A stretch of DNA of 64,000 bases from IDS-8 sp964607425. Its GTDB lineage: Bacteria; Pseudomonadota; Gammaproteobacteria; Steroidobacterales; Woeseiaceae. Shown here in pieces: positions 34,457 through 43,433 of this stretch (positions are counted from its first letter, which is position 1; each line of letters starts with the position of its first letter). The position numbers and the translations under genes were made by a program. The stretch is taken from positions 1-64,000 of the forward strand of contig CAZSKQ010000003.1 of NCBI GenBank assembly GCA_964607425.1, in the 5' to 3' direction. The notes beneath the pieces are model-generated. The model was given only the letters and a program-made list of their open reading frames with translations. It ran no database searches and was not told where the DNA came from.

Positions 34457-36527
34457 GCGCAATAACGAGGGCGTCCGCCGCAACCGCACCCGCTGGTGTC
34501 ACGATGACGGGGTTTACGTCGATTTCCGCTATGTGATCGCGCAGGCCGTCGACCATGGCGGAGAACCGGGCAGCCAGTTCGCAAAGTGCGTCCACGTTGC
34601 AAGGAGCGGCACCGCGCAAGCCGTCCAGCAGCGGCCGCATTTTCAATGCTTCCATTCTCCGCCGCGCGCAGGCCTTGTCAAACGGCGGCAGCATGAACAC
34701 AGTGTCCCTCAGGACCTCGGCATGGATGCCCCCGAAGCCTATCATCACGATCGGTCCGAGTTGCGGATCCCGCTTCGCGCCGAGGATCATCTCGATGCCG
34801 GGCTCCGCCATCGCCGCGATCAGCGCCCGTGGGCCCAGCCGCGCCTCGAAATCGCGGTAGGTCTCGCGAAGGTCCCCGGCGCCGTCGATACCGAGCGCGA
34901 CACCGCCCTTGTCCGTCTTGTGCGCAAGCCCCGGCGCGGCCGTTTTCAGCGCTACCGGGAACCGCAGCTCCGGCAGCGCGGCCTCGAGCTCGGCGGCGGA
35001 TTCCACGACCAGGAAATCGGTGGTGGCGATTCCGAAATCGCGCAACATGTCGAGCGAACGCGCCTCGTCCAAAACGGCGCCGCCGCGCAATTCGCCGCGC
35101 CAGGCCCGGATCGCCTGCGCGGGCACCTGCGGGGGCGCGGGGGGCGGCTCAAGGCGGCGGTCGCGATAGGCCATGAGCGCGCGAACCCCGGTGAGGAACG
35201 CCGGAATGCCGTCCAGCACCGGCAGGCCCTCGTGGGTCGCGTCGATGACGAGGCGGTCGCTGCCCGTGCCCTGCCGGGCCGCGACCAGCGCCACCGGTTT
35301 GCCCGCTGCCGCCCGCGCGCGCCGCATGTACTCGATATAGACCGGGTAGATCACCCCTTCCGGAGCGCGGTCATGGACTACCGCACCCATGGCCGCTCCG
35401 GGGTCCTGCATCATCGCGGACAGGCAGTCGCTCATGATGGCGCCGGCCTCGTCGCCGCCGCGGCTCCAGGCGTCCAGCGGGTTGACCGCCGGCAACCCGG
35501 GGTCGAGTCGCGCTTCGAGCGCCTCTATCGTAGCGGGATCAAGGTCGGTGAGCGGGACCCCGTGTTCTTCCGCCAGGTCCACCATGAGTTGCCGCTCGCC
35601 GCCGGAATCGTGCAACGTCACGAGGCCTCCGGGGCCCGGCGGCTCCAGCTCCGAGAACAGGATCAACGCGGTTGCCAGTTCGTCCATGTCGCGCACGCGC
35701 TGCACGGCGTAGCGGTCGAACAGCGCCTCGTAGGCCGCGTCGTCGCCCGCCATCGCACCGGAATGCGAAATCGTGAGTTGTGCGGCGCGCGCGGTGCGGC
35801 CGACCTTGAGTGCAACTACCGGGATGCCTTTTTCAAATGCTTTGGCCAGCGCTGCCCGGAAGCCTTCCGGGTTGCGGGCCGTTTCGATGAACAGCCCGAC
35901 CGCGCGTGTTTCCGGCAGCTCCAGCACGAAATCGAGGTACTCGTCCATCGTGACGCCGAGCTCGATGCCGGTCGACACGGCGAAGTTGATACGCAGCCGC
36001 TCCTCGCAATCGATAATACCGGACATGCCGGAACCGGAATGACTGATGAGGCTCACCCGGCCGGGTGGCTCATGGTGCCGGCTGTCGAAACCGCAGGCCC
36101 ACACCCGGTCGCGGACGTTGTAGAAGCCCATGCCGTTCGCGCCGCAGACGAGCATGCCGGCGGCACGGATCCTGGCGCGCACGCGCTCGCGCAGGTTCGG
36201 CGTCGTGTCCTTGTCGAGCACCAGCGGTGACATCAGCACGGCGGCCGGGATGCCGAGCGCGATGGCGTCGTCCAGTAACGCTTCCACGCGGGTATCGGCC
36301 ACGCAGAAAATGAGCAGGTCGGGGACCGCCGGCAGGTCCGCGAGGCGGCCGTAGCATTTCAGGCCCTGAAGCTCGCGGTGGCGCGGGTTCACCGGCCAGA
36401 TGTCGCCGGCGAAGCCGCCGCGCCGCAGGTTCGTGAGCGTCCATTCGCCCAGTGAATCGGGACGTGCCGACGCGCCCACCACCGCGACGCTTTGCGGCCG
36501 CAGCAGGGGATCGAGCCGGTGGCGCAT
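34452..36527 (-). CDS. ADP(NDP)-forming acyl-CoA synthetase, fused alpha/beta
   Basis: This 691-residue enzyme interconverts an acyl-CoA and the free acid with ADP/ATP. Domains: CoA-binding (PQSVAVVGASARPDSLG, residues 10-130), succinyl-CoA-ligase-like (about 145-430, with the phospho-histidine site in ISHSGAMAGDDAAYEALF) and C-terminal ATP-grasp (about 470-690; KTAAPGLAHKTDKGGVALGI). This is the AcdA-AcdB fusion order. It follows the GcvT-fold gene by 2 bp, so the two are one operon. Which acid it handles is not known; the operon suggests an amine-derived acid. The last residues run into a REP-like element. Confidence 0.9.
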   Translation of the reverse strand: MRHRLDPLLRPQSVAVVGASARPDSLGEWTLTNLRRGGFAGDIWPVNPRHRELQGLKCYGRLADLPAVPDLLIFCVADTRVEALLDDAIALGIPAAVLMSPLVLDKDTTPNLRERVRARIRAAGMLVCGANGMGFYNVRDRVWACGFDSRHHEPPGRVSLISHSGSGMSGIIDCEERLRINFAVSTGIELGVTMDEYLDFVLELPETRAVGLFIETARNPEGFRAALAKAFEKGIPVVALKVGRTARAAQLTISHSGAMAGDDAAYEALFDRYAVQRVRDMDELATALILFSELEPPGPGGLVTLHDSGGERQLMVDLAEEHGVPLTDLDPATIEALEARLDPGLPAVNPLDAWSRGGDEAGAIMSDCLSAMMQDPGAAMGAVVHDRAPEGVIYPVYIEYMRRARAAAGKPVALVAARQGTGSDRLVIDATHEGLPVLDGIPAFLTGVRALMAYRDRRLEPPPAPPQVPAQAIRAWRGELRGGAVLDEARSLDMLRDFGIATTDFLVVESAAELEAALPELRFPVALKTAAPGLAHKTDKGGVALGIDGAGDLRETYRDFEARLGPRALIAAMAEPGIEMILGAKRDPQLGPIVMIGFGGIHAEVLRDTVFMLPPFDKACARRRMEALKMRPLLDGLRGAAPCNVDALCELAARFSAMVDGLRDHIAEIDVNPVIVTPAGAVAADALVIAL

Positions 36528-36529
36528 GG

Positions 36530-37729
36530 TCAGAACGGGCCGGGCGGGGTCGCTCGACGGCGAGGCGGGTCCCAGAACGGCTTGTCCACGACAACGGCTT
36601 TCGCCATGACGCGCGACCAGTGCATCTCGCGCTGGTAATAGATCTCGACGAAGAGCTCGTCACCCGGTTTGCCGTACGGCGCTTCCACCGTGCCGAGCGC
36701 AATGTTCTTCTTGCAGACGGGTGACCAGCAAGCGGATGTAATGAACCCGACCTGCTTGCGTCGACCCCTGGACCCCTTGTAGATATAGGAGTGGTGAGCC
36801 GGCTTGTTGCCTTCGATGTCGAGCTTCACGAGCTGCCACCGCGAGCCGCGCCGTTTTTCCTCGGCCAATGCCCGGCGGCCGTTGAAGTTCGGCTTCTTGA
36901 AATCGACCAGCCAGTCAAGCCCGAGCTCGAACGGCGAGCGCGAGCGGCCTGTGCGTACCGTGCCCTCGGCCGGGAGGAAATCCACGCCCGCTGTCAGGAA
37001 CCCGGCTTCGATCCGTGACATGTCGAGGGCATCGGTGCCGATAGCGCGGATGCCGTGCAGTTTCCCGGCTTCGAACAGCGCATCCCACAGCGATTCCGCG
37101 CGGCTGTTCTCGATCCAGAGCTCATACCCCAGGTCGCCGGTGAAGCCGGTGCGGGAGACCATCAGCTCGCTGCCTTCGAACTCGAAGTGCATCAGGCCGA
37201 ACGGCTTCAGCGTTTCCAGCCCGTCGAGCCCCAGCTTCTGCAGGACGCTGAACGAAGTCGGGCCCTGCACCGCGAGCGCCGCGATATCACCGGTCTCCTC
37301 GGTGATCTCCACGTCCATGCCGATAGCGGCGGCGGTAAGCCAGGCGAGGTGTCGTTCCTGCGAGCAAAGGCGGTACTCGCCATCGCGCAGGTGAAACAAC
37401 GTGCCGTCGTCGATTACCTGGCCGCGGTCGTCACACCAAACGGCGTACGCCACGCGCCCCGGCTTGATCTTCTTCATGTCGCGCGTCACGAGGCGATCGA
37501 CGTAAGCAAGCGAGTCCGGGCCCTTGATCCGGTACTTGGTCATCGGCGTCAGGTCGAAAACCCCGGTGCTGTTACGGATCGCGAAATACTCGAGGCTCGC
37601 GTCGTACAGCGCGTCGGGGGTGGTATAACCCTTCCATTCGTGCCACAGGTTCAGCCGGTCGAGCGCGGCAAAACGCGAATAGAACGGCGTCCGGAGCCTG
37701 CCTTGGGGAACTTCAACGACGTTATTCAT
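36530..37729 (-). CDS. GcvT-fold tetrahydrofolate-dependent aminomethyl/demethylase protein
   Basis: This 399-residue protein has the GCV_T domain (FAIRNSTGVFDLTPMTKYRIKGP, LVTRDMKKIKPGRVAYAVWCDDRGQVIDDG, LMVSRTGFTGDLGYELW) and the C-terminal barrel (GFITSACWSPVCKKNIALGTV). The family includes GcvT, DMSP demethylase DmdA, vanillate demethylase LigM and the C-terminus of dimethylglycine and sarcosine dehydrogenases. No GcvH or GcvP gene is near, so a glycine-cleavage role is unlikely; a THF-dependent demethylase or methylene acceptor role with the flavoproteins upstream is inferred. The synthetase gene follows by 2 bp. Confidence 0.85.
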   Translation of the reverse strand: MNNVVEVPQGRLRTPFYSRFAALDRLNLWHEWKGYTTPDALYDASLEYFAIRNSTGVFDLTPMTKYRIKGPDSLAYVDRLVTRDMKKIKPGRVAYAVWCDDRGQVIDDGTLFHLRDGEYRLCSQERHLAWLTAAAIGMDVEITEETGDIAALAVQGPTSFSVLQKLGLDGLETLKPFGLMHFEFEGSELMVSRTGFTGDLGYELWIENSRAESLWDALFEAGKLHGIRAIGTDALDMSRIEAGFLTAGVDFLPAEGTVRTGRSRSPFELGLDWLVDFKKPNFNGRRALAEEKRRGSRWQLVKLDIEGNKPAHHSYIYKGSRGRRKQVGFITSACWSPVCKKNIALGTVEAPYGKPGDELFVEIYYQREMHWSRVMAKAVVVDKPFWDPPRRRATPPGPF

Positions 37730-37743
37730 GCTTGTCCTTCCAG

Positions 37744-37818
37744 AGGGAGCCCGGCACCGCGGGCATCCGGTACGCTGTCCTGAGCCTTCCCGGTCGCGCG
37801 CGCAAGCGGGCTCCTGCG
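37744..37818. repeat. Degenerate REP-like element R5
   Basis: GGGAGCCCGGCACCGCGGGC on the left and GCGCAAGCGGGCTCCTGC on the right resemble the two halves of the CCCGC-type element, with several mismatches. It lies between the GcvT-fold gene and the flavoprotein gene. Confidence 0.5.
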
Positions 37819-37840
37819 GCGTACGTCCTGCACGACGCGC

Positions 37841-39385
37841 TCATGCCGGCTTCTCGCGGCCCAGGATGGCGCGCGCGGCGTTGCGGCCGCAGGCGCCGGA
37901 AACGCCGCCGCCGGGATGCGTACCCGCGCCACAGAGATACAGTCCATCGAGCGGCATGTGGTATTGGGCGGCGCCGGCGACCGGGCGGACGAACAGGAAC
38001 TGGTCAAGCGTCAGCTCGCCATGGTGCCAATGGCCGCCGGTAATGCCGAACTCTTGCTCGATGTCCGCCGGCGTCAGTAATTCGGAAGCGGTGATGCGCT
38101 CCGGCAGGTCCGGGGCGTACGCGGCGATGGTGTCGATCGCAACCTTCAGGAATGCCTCGCGCGCGGCATCGGTCCAGCCGCCCTTCAGGGCGTAAGGCGC
38201 GTACTGCACGACGGCGGAGAGCACGTGCTTGCCGGCCGGTGCGAGAGTGGCATCGCGGAAACTCGGGAACGTGATCTCGAGCACCGGGCTGGGGGAGGTC
38301 TCGCCGTACTTGGCCGGGTTGAAGGCACGCTCGACGTAGTTCGCGTCCGGCGCAATGAGCAGCCGGTCGCCGAATTCCCGTTGTTCGAGGCCGGTGATCG
38401 TCGGCAGCCCGTCCAGCGCGAGGTGCAGCTTGGCCGCGTTGCCGCGCATGCGGATGTTGTGCACGCGGCGGGTGAAGCCCGTTTCGACATGCCGGCTTCC
38501 GACGAGATCCAGGATAGTCCGCTTCGGATCGGCATTGGAGACGACGGTAAGGCTTTCGTAGGTGTCGCCGGCTTCGGTTTCCACGCCGGTTGCCCGCCCG
38601 TTCTCCACGATCACCCGTTTCACCGGCGTGCCGGTCTGGATGCGGGCACCGAAACCGCGCGCGCAGGTTGCGAGCGCCTCGCTGATCCCGCTCATGCCCC
38701 CGGCCGGCAGTGACAGCCGGCCGTGATTGCCGCACAGGCGATACAACCAGGTCAGGATCGTGTTCGGCGAACGCGGGCCGAGATGGGTACCGAGCACGGC
38801 ATCGACGGCAACGGCGCCTTTCAGCAGGGGACTTTCAAAGCGTTCCTCGACTTCGTCATAGATATTCATGCCGATGAGGCGCAGGAAAGCCCGCATCTCG
38901 TCCCTGCCAAGACGCCGCAGGTCGAGGCCGAGCTCCGCCAGCGCCAGCACGTCGCGCCGGGAGCCGTTTCCGAGTCTCGGCGGCGCGCGGTTCAGGTGCT
39001 TGGTGAGCAGGTCGGAAAAGCGGCACATGCGCTGGTGGAAATCACGGTAGCTCGCGCGGTCGGCGTCGGCGACGCCTTCCACCCGGCCGTCTTTCAGCCG
39101 CAGGTGCTGGCCGTCGCCTGACAGCGCGATGGTCGCCAGGTTCTCGGCCGCGAGCTCAGGCTTTAATCCGAGGTCGCCGGCGACCTGCGGCTGGAACTGG
39201 TAGAGGAGATGCGCACAGGCCGACACCGAGTAGCCGTCGGCAAACGCGCGGGTCCGCGCGGCACCACCCACTTCCTGTGCCGCTTCCAGCACCAGTACTT
39301 TTTTGCCGGCGCGGGCAAGCGTGGCGGCGCAGACGAGGCCGTTATGCCCGGCCCCAATGACAATGGCATCGAACCGCTCAGTCAT
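37841..39385 (-). CDS. PYROXD2/phytoene-desaturase-like FAD oxidoreductase B
   Basis: This 514-residue flavoprotein of the COG1233 type has the Rossmann ADP-binding motif FDAIVIGAGHNGLVCAATLARAG with VLVLEAAQEVGG. The C-terminal FAD part is GLYLCGAGTHPGGGVSGACGRNAA. The substrate domain contains LPAGGMSGISEALA. It overlaps the upstream flavoprotein gene by 8 nt (ATGACTGA) and is clearly its paralogue. Bacterial members are annotated as desaturases or amine oxidases without a known substrate. Confidence 0.87.
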   Translation of the reverse strand: MTERFDAIVIGAGHNGLVCAATLARAGKKVLVLEAAQEVGGAARTRAFADGYSVSACAHLLYQFQPQVAGDLGLKPELAAENLATIALSGDGQHLRLKDGRVEGVADADRASYRDFHQRMCRFSDLLTKHLNRAPPRLGNGSRRDVLALAELGLDLRRLGRDEMRAFLRLIGMNIYDEVEERFESPLLKGAVAVDAVLGTHLGPRSPNTILTWLYRLCGNHGRLSLPAGGMSGISEALATCARGFGARIQTGTPVKRVIVENGRATGVETEAGDTYESLTVVSNADPKRTILDLVGSRHVETGFTRRVHNIRMRGNAAKLHLALDGLPTITGLEQREFGDRLLIAPDANYVERAFNPAKYGETSPSPVLEITFPSFRDATLAPAGKHVLSAVVQYAPYALKGGWTDAAREAFLKVAIDTIAAYAPDLPERITASELLTPADIEQEFGITGGHWHHGELTLDQFLFVRPVAGAAQYHMPLDGLYLCGAGTHPGGGVSGACGRNAARAILGREKPA

Positions 39386-40994
39386 CGCCGAAGTTCTCCG
39401 GAACGGTGTTGGGGCGCTTGAGGTCCGCGAGGATCTCGCGCGCCGCGTTGGCCCCGGGCGCCGCCATTACGCCGCCGCCGGGGTGGGTGCTGGAGGCGCA
39501 CATGTAGAGACCCGGCACAGGCGCGCGGTATTGCGCGTATCCGGGTATCGGTCGATTGAAAAGGAGCTGGTCCATGGTGAGCTCGCCGTGGAAGATGTTG
39601 CCCTCGGAGAGGCCCGCTTCGCGTTCGATGTCCTCGGGGGTGCGGATCTCGACGTGCAGGATGAGGTCCTTGAAGTCGGGGCTGTAGTTGGCGATCTGGT
39701 CGATGACCGTCTGGGCGAACGCCTGTCGTTCCGGGTCCGTCCAGTCGCGGCCTTGCAGCTTGTACGGGCAGTACTGGATGAAGCAGCTCATGTAATGCTT
39801 GCCCGGCGGTGCCATGGTCGGATCAGTCACGGTGGGGATGACCATGTCGATGTACGGGTCCTTCGACCAGGTGCCTTCCTTCCAGTCATCGTACGCGCGC
39901 TCCATCCGTTCCATCGAATCGACGAAATGCATGTCGCCGTCGAGCAGAGGGCTGTTTTTCGGTAACGCCGGGAACGTCGGCATGCCGTCGAGGGCGATGT
40001 TCAGCTTGCCCGAGGATCCGCGTATCTTGAAATTCTTCACCCGCTGGTAGAAAGCGGCAGGCAGGTCCTTCTCGTCCATGCATTTCAGGAACGTGCGCTT
40101 GACGTCCATGGCGGAGACGACGATCTTCGCATCGAGCTCTTCACCGCTGGTCAGCGCCACGCCCTTGATCTTGCCGTTCCTGACGACGATCTGCTCCACG
40201 CCGGCGTCCGTGCGCAACTCGCCGCCATAGGACTGGAATGCGCCGGCGATGGCCTTCGAGACCGCGCCCATGCCGCCGCGCGCGTAGCCCCAGGAACCGA
40301 CGTTGCCGTCGACTTCGCCCATGTAGTGATGCAGCAGGACGTATGCCGTGCCGGGAGAATGAATGCCGAGCGCGGTGCCGATGATGCCGCTGCCGGACAA
40401 CGAAGTCTTGATGATGTCCGTTTCAAAATATTCCTCGAGGTACTCCGCCACGCTCATCGTCCAGAAGCGGATGGTCTCGTACATTCGATCCTCGCCCATC
40501 TCGAAGAAGCGGCGCCCGAGGTGCGCCAGCTCTTTCAGGTCACGCGGCCTGAAGGACGTGGGATCGGGCGGCGTACGAAGCAGGGAATCACGGATAAAGC
40601 GGCACTGGCGCATAACGTCGGCCGAGTACCGCTCGTAGGCGTCGGCATCGTGTTTCGAGAAGCGCGCATATTCGCGGTGAGCGACTTCCGCATCCCAGTA
40701 CGATCCGAAATAATCGCCGTTCTGCATGAAGGTGACGCCGCCGCCGTAAGGCGTTACCTGCAGTCCATGCCGGTGCAACTCCAGGGAGCGAAAGATTTCC
40801 GGCCGCAGGAGCGAGCACACGTAAGAGCAGTTGGAATAGATCCAGTCCTTGTACAGGTTGCGGCTGACTGTCGCTCCGCCGATGTATTCGTTTTTCTCGA
40901 CGCACAGCACACTCAGGCCGGCCTTGGCGAGGAACGCGGCGGTAGCCAGGCCGTTGTGCCCGGCGCCGACGACGATGGCGTCATATGTTTTCAT
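39378..40994 (-). CDS. PYROXD2/phytoene-desaturase-like FAD oxidoreductase A
   Basis: This 538-residue paralogue of the next gene has YDAIVVGAGHNGLATAAFLAKAG, VEKNEYIGGATVSRNLY and the end GLYMCASSTHPGGGVMAAPGANAA. The middle (WGYARGGMGAVSKAIAGAF) matches the COG1233 pattern. ATG 40994 is chosen because the Rossmann strand begins at residue 3; the reading to 41060 enters repeat sequence. The tandem pair may act as a heterodimer or on successive intermediates. It is the second gene after the aminotransferase, across 138 bp. Confidence 0.87.
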   Translation of the reverse strand: MKTYDAIVVGAGHNGLATAAFLAKAGLSVLCVEKNEYIGGATVSRNLYKDWIYSNCSYVCSLLRPEIFRSLELHRHGLQVTPYGGGVTFMQNGDYFGSYWDAEVAHREYARFSKHDADAYERYSADVMRQCRFIRDSLLRTPPDPTSFRPRDLKELAHLGRRFFEMGEDRMYETIRFWTMSVAEYLEEYFETDIIKTSLSGSGIIGTALGIHSPGTAYVLLHHYMGEVDGNVGSWGYARGGMGAVSKAIAGAFQSYGGELRTDAGVEQIVVRNGKIKGVALTSGEELDAKIVVSAMDVKRTFLKCMDEKDLPAAFYQRVKNFKIRGSSGKLNIALDGMPTFPALPKNSPLLDGDMHFVDSMERMERAYDDWKEGTWSKDPYIDMVIPTVTDPTMAPPGKHYMSCFIQYCPYKLQGRDWTDPERQAFAQTVIDQIANYSPDFKDLILHVEIRTPEDIEREAGLSEGNIFHGELTMDQLLFNRPIPGYAQYRAPVPGLYMCASSTHPGGGVMAAPGANAAREILADLKRPNTVPENFGDD

Positions 40995-41030
40995 CGGTTG
41001 TATTGACCTTTTTGCGGGCGCCCCAGGAGC

Positions 41031-41084
41031 GCGGAATGTCGCGGCCGCCCGTACGAGCATCGCGCGCGATGCGCTCTCCTACAC
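41031..41084. repeat. REP-like element R6 with a degenerate left half
   Basis: The right half GCATCGCGCGCGATGCGCTCTCCTACA (41058-41084) is well conserved; the left (CAGGAGCGCGGAATGTCGCG) is decayed. It lies between the aminotransferase stop and the flavoprotein A start. Confidence 0.6.
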
Positions 41085-41132
41085 GCGAAAGCGGCGGTCG
41101 TTTCCGGCCGCCGCTTCGTGTCCTGTTGTCAT

Positions 41133-42467
41133 CTATGCCGTGTGAACGCGGCTGCTGTCGCTCGGCAATTTCTTCAAAGTAATGTCTACTGCACGTTCGA
41201 ATTTGTCCAGAGTTTCCTCCAGACATTTCACATCATGAGCCTCGCACATGAACCAGGGCTCGCGTGAATCCGGTTCGACAAGCACGCCGAGTTCGTGCAG
41301 CTCCGGCGCCAGCGTATCGTAGAATTCGTAGTCCGTATTCACCCAGTCGCGGTAGTCGCGCGGCGGGGTTTCGCTGAAGAACAAGCCGGTCATGGACGGG
41401 TGCCCGGTGAAGCAGTGTGCGATGCCGCGCGCCGACAGGATCTTCCGCAGTCCGGCCTGCAGGCTCTTGCCGTAGCGTTCGACACTGGCCAGCGCATCCG
41501 TCTCGTCCAGGATCTGCAGCGTGCGATTCGCCGCCGCGAGCGATACGGAGTGGCCGGTGAAGGTTCCGCCGTGTACCACTCGCTCGCCGAGGTTGCGCAT
41601 GATGTCTTCGCGGCCGGCGACCACCGATATGGGGTAGCCATTGGCCATCGCCTTGGCAAACGTGCACAGGTCCGCGTGCACGCCGAGCAGCTCCTGCACG
41701 CCGCCCCTGGCGACCCGGAAACCTGTCTTTACCTCGTCGATGATCAGCAGTACGCCGTAGCGATCGCACAGCGACCGCACATCCTGCATGTACTCGCGGG
41801 TAGCGGTGAGCCCGCAGCAGTTGCCCATGATTGGTTCGATCAGGAAGGCGCCGATATCCTGGTGGTGCTTCTTCAGCACGTCCTCCACCGCATCCGCGTC
41901 ATTGAGCGGCACAGTGTGGAACAGCCTTTTCACGATCGCCGGCACGCCCTCGCCATAAGGCAGGACCTCCGGCTGTCCGTCTTCCGCGGTCCAGTCCTCG
42001 ACGTCGGTGTACCACAGTACCTCGTTGAAGACGCCGTGATAGCCACCCTCCATGACGATGTGGCCGTCCTTGCCCGTATGCGCGCGGGCGATGCGCAGTG
42101 CGGCCATGACGGCCTCGGTTCCCGAGTTCGAGAAGCGTACGAGCTCCGCGGCCGGCACCATCCGGCTGATACGGTCCGCGACGTCGTATTCCAGCGCGGT
42201 TGACAGCGCGAAAACGCCGCCGACCTCTATTCCTTCACGGGCCGCCTCGTCCACGCGCGGGTCGGCATAACCGAGGATCGCCGGCCCGTAGGCGAGGCGG
42301 TAATCGATGTACTCGTTCCCGTCGATGTCCCAGAGCCGCGCGCCTTTGCCGCGGCTCGCGTAAATGGTCTTGTCGTCGCCCCAATAGCGAAAATTGGACG
42401 AGACGCCGAGTGGCAATTTCTGGTTGGCTTTCCGGAATTGTTGGTTAGATTTGGTCAGGCACCTCAT
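41133..42467 (-). CDS. Class III aminotransferase, glutamate-1-semialdehyde aminomutase-like
   Basis: This 444-residue PLP enzyme resembles HemL-type class III aminotransferases: ARLWDIDGNEYIDYRLAYGPAILGY, FSNSGTEAVMAALRIARAHTGKD, EGGYHGVFNEVLW, LIIDEVKTGFRVARGGVQE and the PLP-lysine segment CTFAKAMANGYPISVVAG. ATG 42467, four nt after GGAGG, is chosen. HemL itself normally stands elsewhere, and the tail EPWFMCEAHDVKCLEETLDKFE differs from HemL, so a catabolic transaminase role is inferred. It is divergent from the TetR/BetI-like regulator across a strong dyad. Confidence 0.87.
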   Translation of the reverse strand: MRCLTKSNQQFRKANQKLPLGVSSNFRYWGDDKTIYASRGKGARLWDIDGNEYIDYRLAYGPAILGYADPRVDEAAREGIEVGGVFALSTALEYDVADRISRMVPAAELVRFSNSGTEAVMAALRIARAHTGKDGHIVMEGGYHGVFNEVLWYTDVEDWTAEDGQPEVLPYGEGVPAIVKRLFHTVPLNDADAVEDVLKKHHQDIGAFLIEPIMGNCCGLTATREYMQDVRSLCDRYGVLLIIDEVKTGFRVARGGVQELLGVHADLCTFAKAMANGYPISVVAGREDIMRNLGERVVHGGTFTGHSVSLAAANRTLQILDETDALASVERYGKSLQAGLRKILSARGIAHCFTGHPSMTGLFFSETPPRDYRDWVNTDYEFYDTLAPELHELGVLVEPDSREPWFMCEAHDVKCLEETLDKFERAVDITLKKLPSDSSRVHTA

Positions 42468-42526
42468 AGAGCCTCCATGTGGCCAGGGGAATCCAGCATG
42501 GCACGGGAGGGGCTCGAAAGTCCAGA

Positions 42527-42552
42527 AAAATGAATGAATGCTCATTCATTTT
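42527..42552. promoter_or_regulatory. Operator dyad between aminotransferase and BetI-like genes
   Basis: Perfect 11-bp arms AAAATGAATGA (42527-42537) and TCATTCATTTT (42542-42552) around 4 nt. ATGAATGA-type dyads are typical of TetR-family sites. It is 60 bp from the aminotransferase start and 146 bp from the regulator start, so it can control both. Confidence 0.7.
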
Positions 42553-42697
42553 GTGGGAGAATGCGGGCTCCGGGGCAGCAGGAATCCTGCAACCCGGACG
42601 AAATTGCGCAAGAATCAGCGCTGCCGGGCCCGCCCCGCGGCGCCGGAGGGTGCCAGGTGGCTCGTTGCGCAAGGCGGATTCCATCAGGAGGGGACAC

Positions 42698-43327
42698 ATG
42701 GCAGTCGCCGCAGTAAAGAGCAGCCGCCGCACGGCAACCCGGGAAGAGCGCCGGCAGCAGCTCATCCTGGCGACCATCAAGACCATTTCGAAGAAGGGCA
42801 TAGGCAGCACCACACTCGGCGCTGTCGCCCAGGAGGCAGGCCTCTCGCAGGGCATCGTCAACCTGCATTTCCGGGCCAAGGAGAACCTGCTGAACGAAAC
42901 CCTGCAGTACCTTGCCGAGGACTACAAGGCACAGTTCGACGCCACCCTCGAGAAATCCGGTCCCACGGCCGCCGACAAGCTCCTGGCCATGATGGAAATG
43001 GACCTGAAGCCTTCGATCTGCGACCGGCAAAAGCTGGCGGTGTGGTTCGCGTTCTGGGGCGAGGTAAAGGCCGTGCCCACGTACCAGAAAATCTGCGAAG
43101 CCTATGACCGCGGCTACGACGAAGCGATCAGCGGTTTGTGCCAGGCGATCATCGACGAGGGCGGATACAGGAACGTCAGCGCGCAGGTGGTGACCGATGC
43201 GCTGTCGTCGATGACGGACGGCTTGTGGCTGTCCTGCCTGGTAAGCCCGAAAGGCTTCGATCGTGAAGAAGCCATGGACGCGGTGTACAGCTATTTGAAG
43301 GCCATATTTCCGGATCACTACGAATGA
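42698..43327 (+). CDS. TetR/BetI-like transcriptional regulator
   Basis: This 209-residue regulator has the helix-turn-helix STTLGAVAQEAGLSQGIVNLHFRAKENLL and a BetI-type C-terminus (LAVWFAFWGEVKAVPTYQKICEAYDRGYDEAI, SSMTDGLWLSCLVSP). ATG 42698 has AGGAGGGG (42687-42694) just upstream; the earlier reading would run through the operator. No bet genes are nearby, so BetI is only the nearest family. It probably represses the divergent aminotransferase-flavoprotein operon and itself. Confidence 0.92.
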   Translation: MAVAAVKSSRRTATREERRQQLILATIKTISKKGIGSTTLGAVAQEAGLSQGIVNLHFRAKENLLNETLQYLAEDYKAQFDATLEKSGPTAADKLLAMMEMDLKPSICDRQKLAVWFAFWGEVKAVPTYQKICEAYDRGYDEAISGLCQAIIDEGGYRNVSAQVVTDALSSMTDGLWLSCLVSPKGFDREEAMDAVYSYLKAIFPDHYE

Positions 43328-43343
43328 GGCATTTCGTGACACC

Positions 43344-43415
43344 TGCAGGAGCGCGCACCGCGCGCGAAGCCACGACTGGACGGGATGGGCATCGCGCGCG
43401 ATGCGCGTTCCTGCA
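43344..43415. repeat. REP-like palindrome R7
   Basis: TGCAGGAGCGCGCACCGC on the left and GCGATGCGCGTTCCTGCA on the right, inverted, between the regulator and acyl-CoA dehydrogenase genes. Confidence 0.8.
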
Positions 43416-43433
43416 TGGATCGGAGGTTCGGCC

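Noticed and set aside
36530..37729. gcvT of the glycine cleavage system
   Set aside because: No gcvH or gcvP beside it and it is fused by context to flavoproteins and an acyl-CoA synthetase.
41133..42467. hemL (glutamate-1-semialdehyde aminomutase for haem synthesis)
   Set aside because: Sequence differs at the C-terminus and it sits in a regulated catabolic operon; only family resemblance is claimed.
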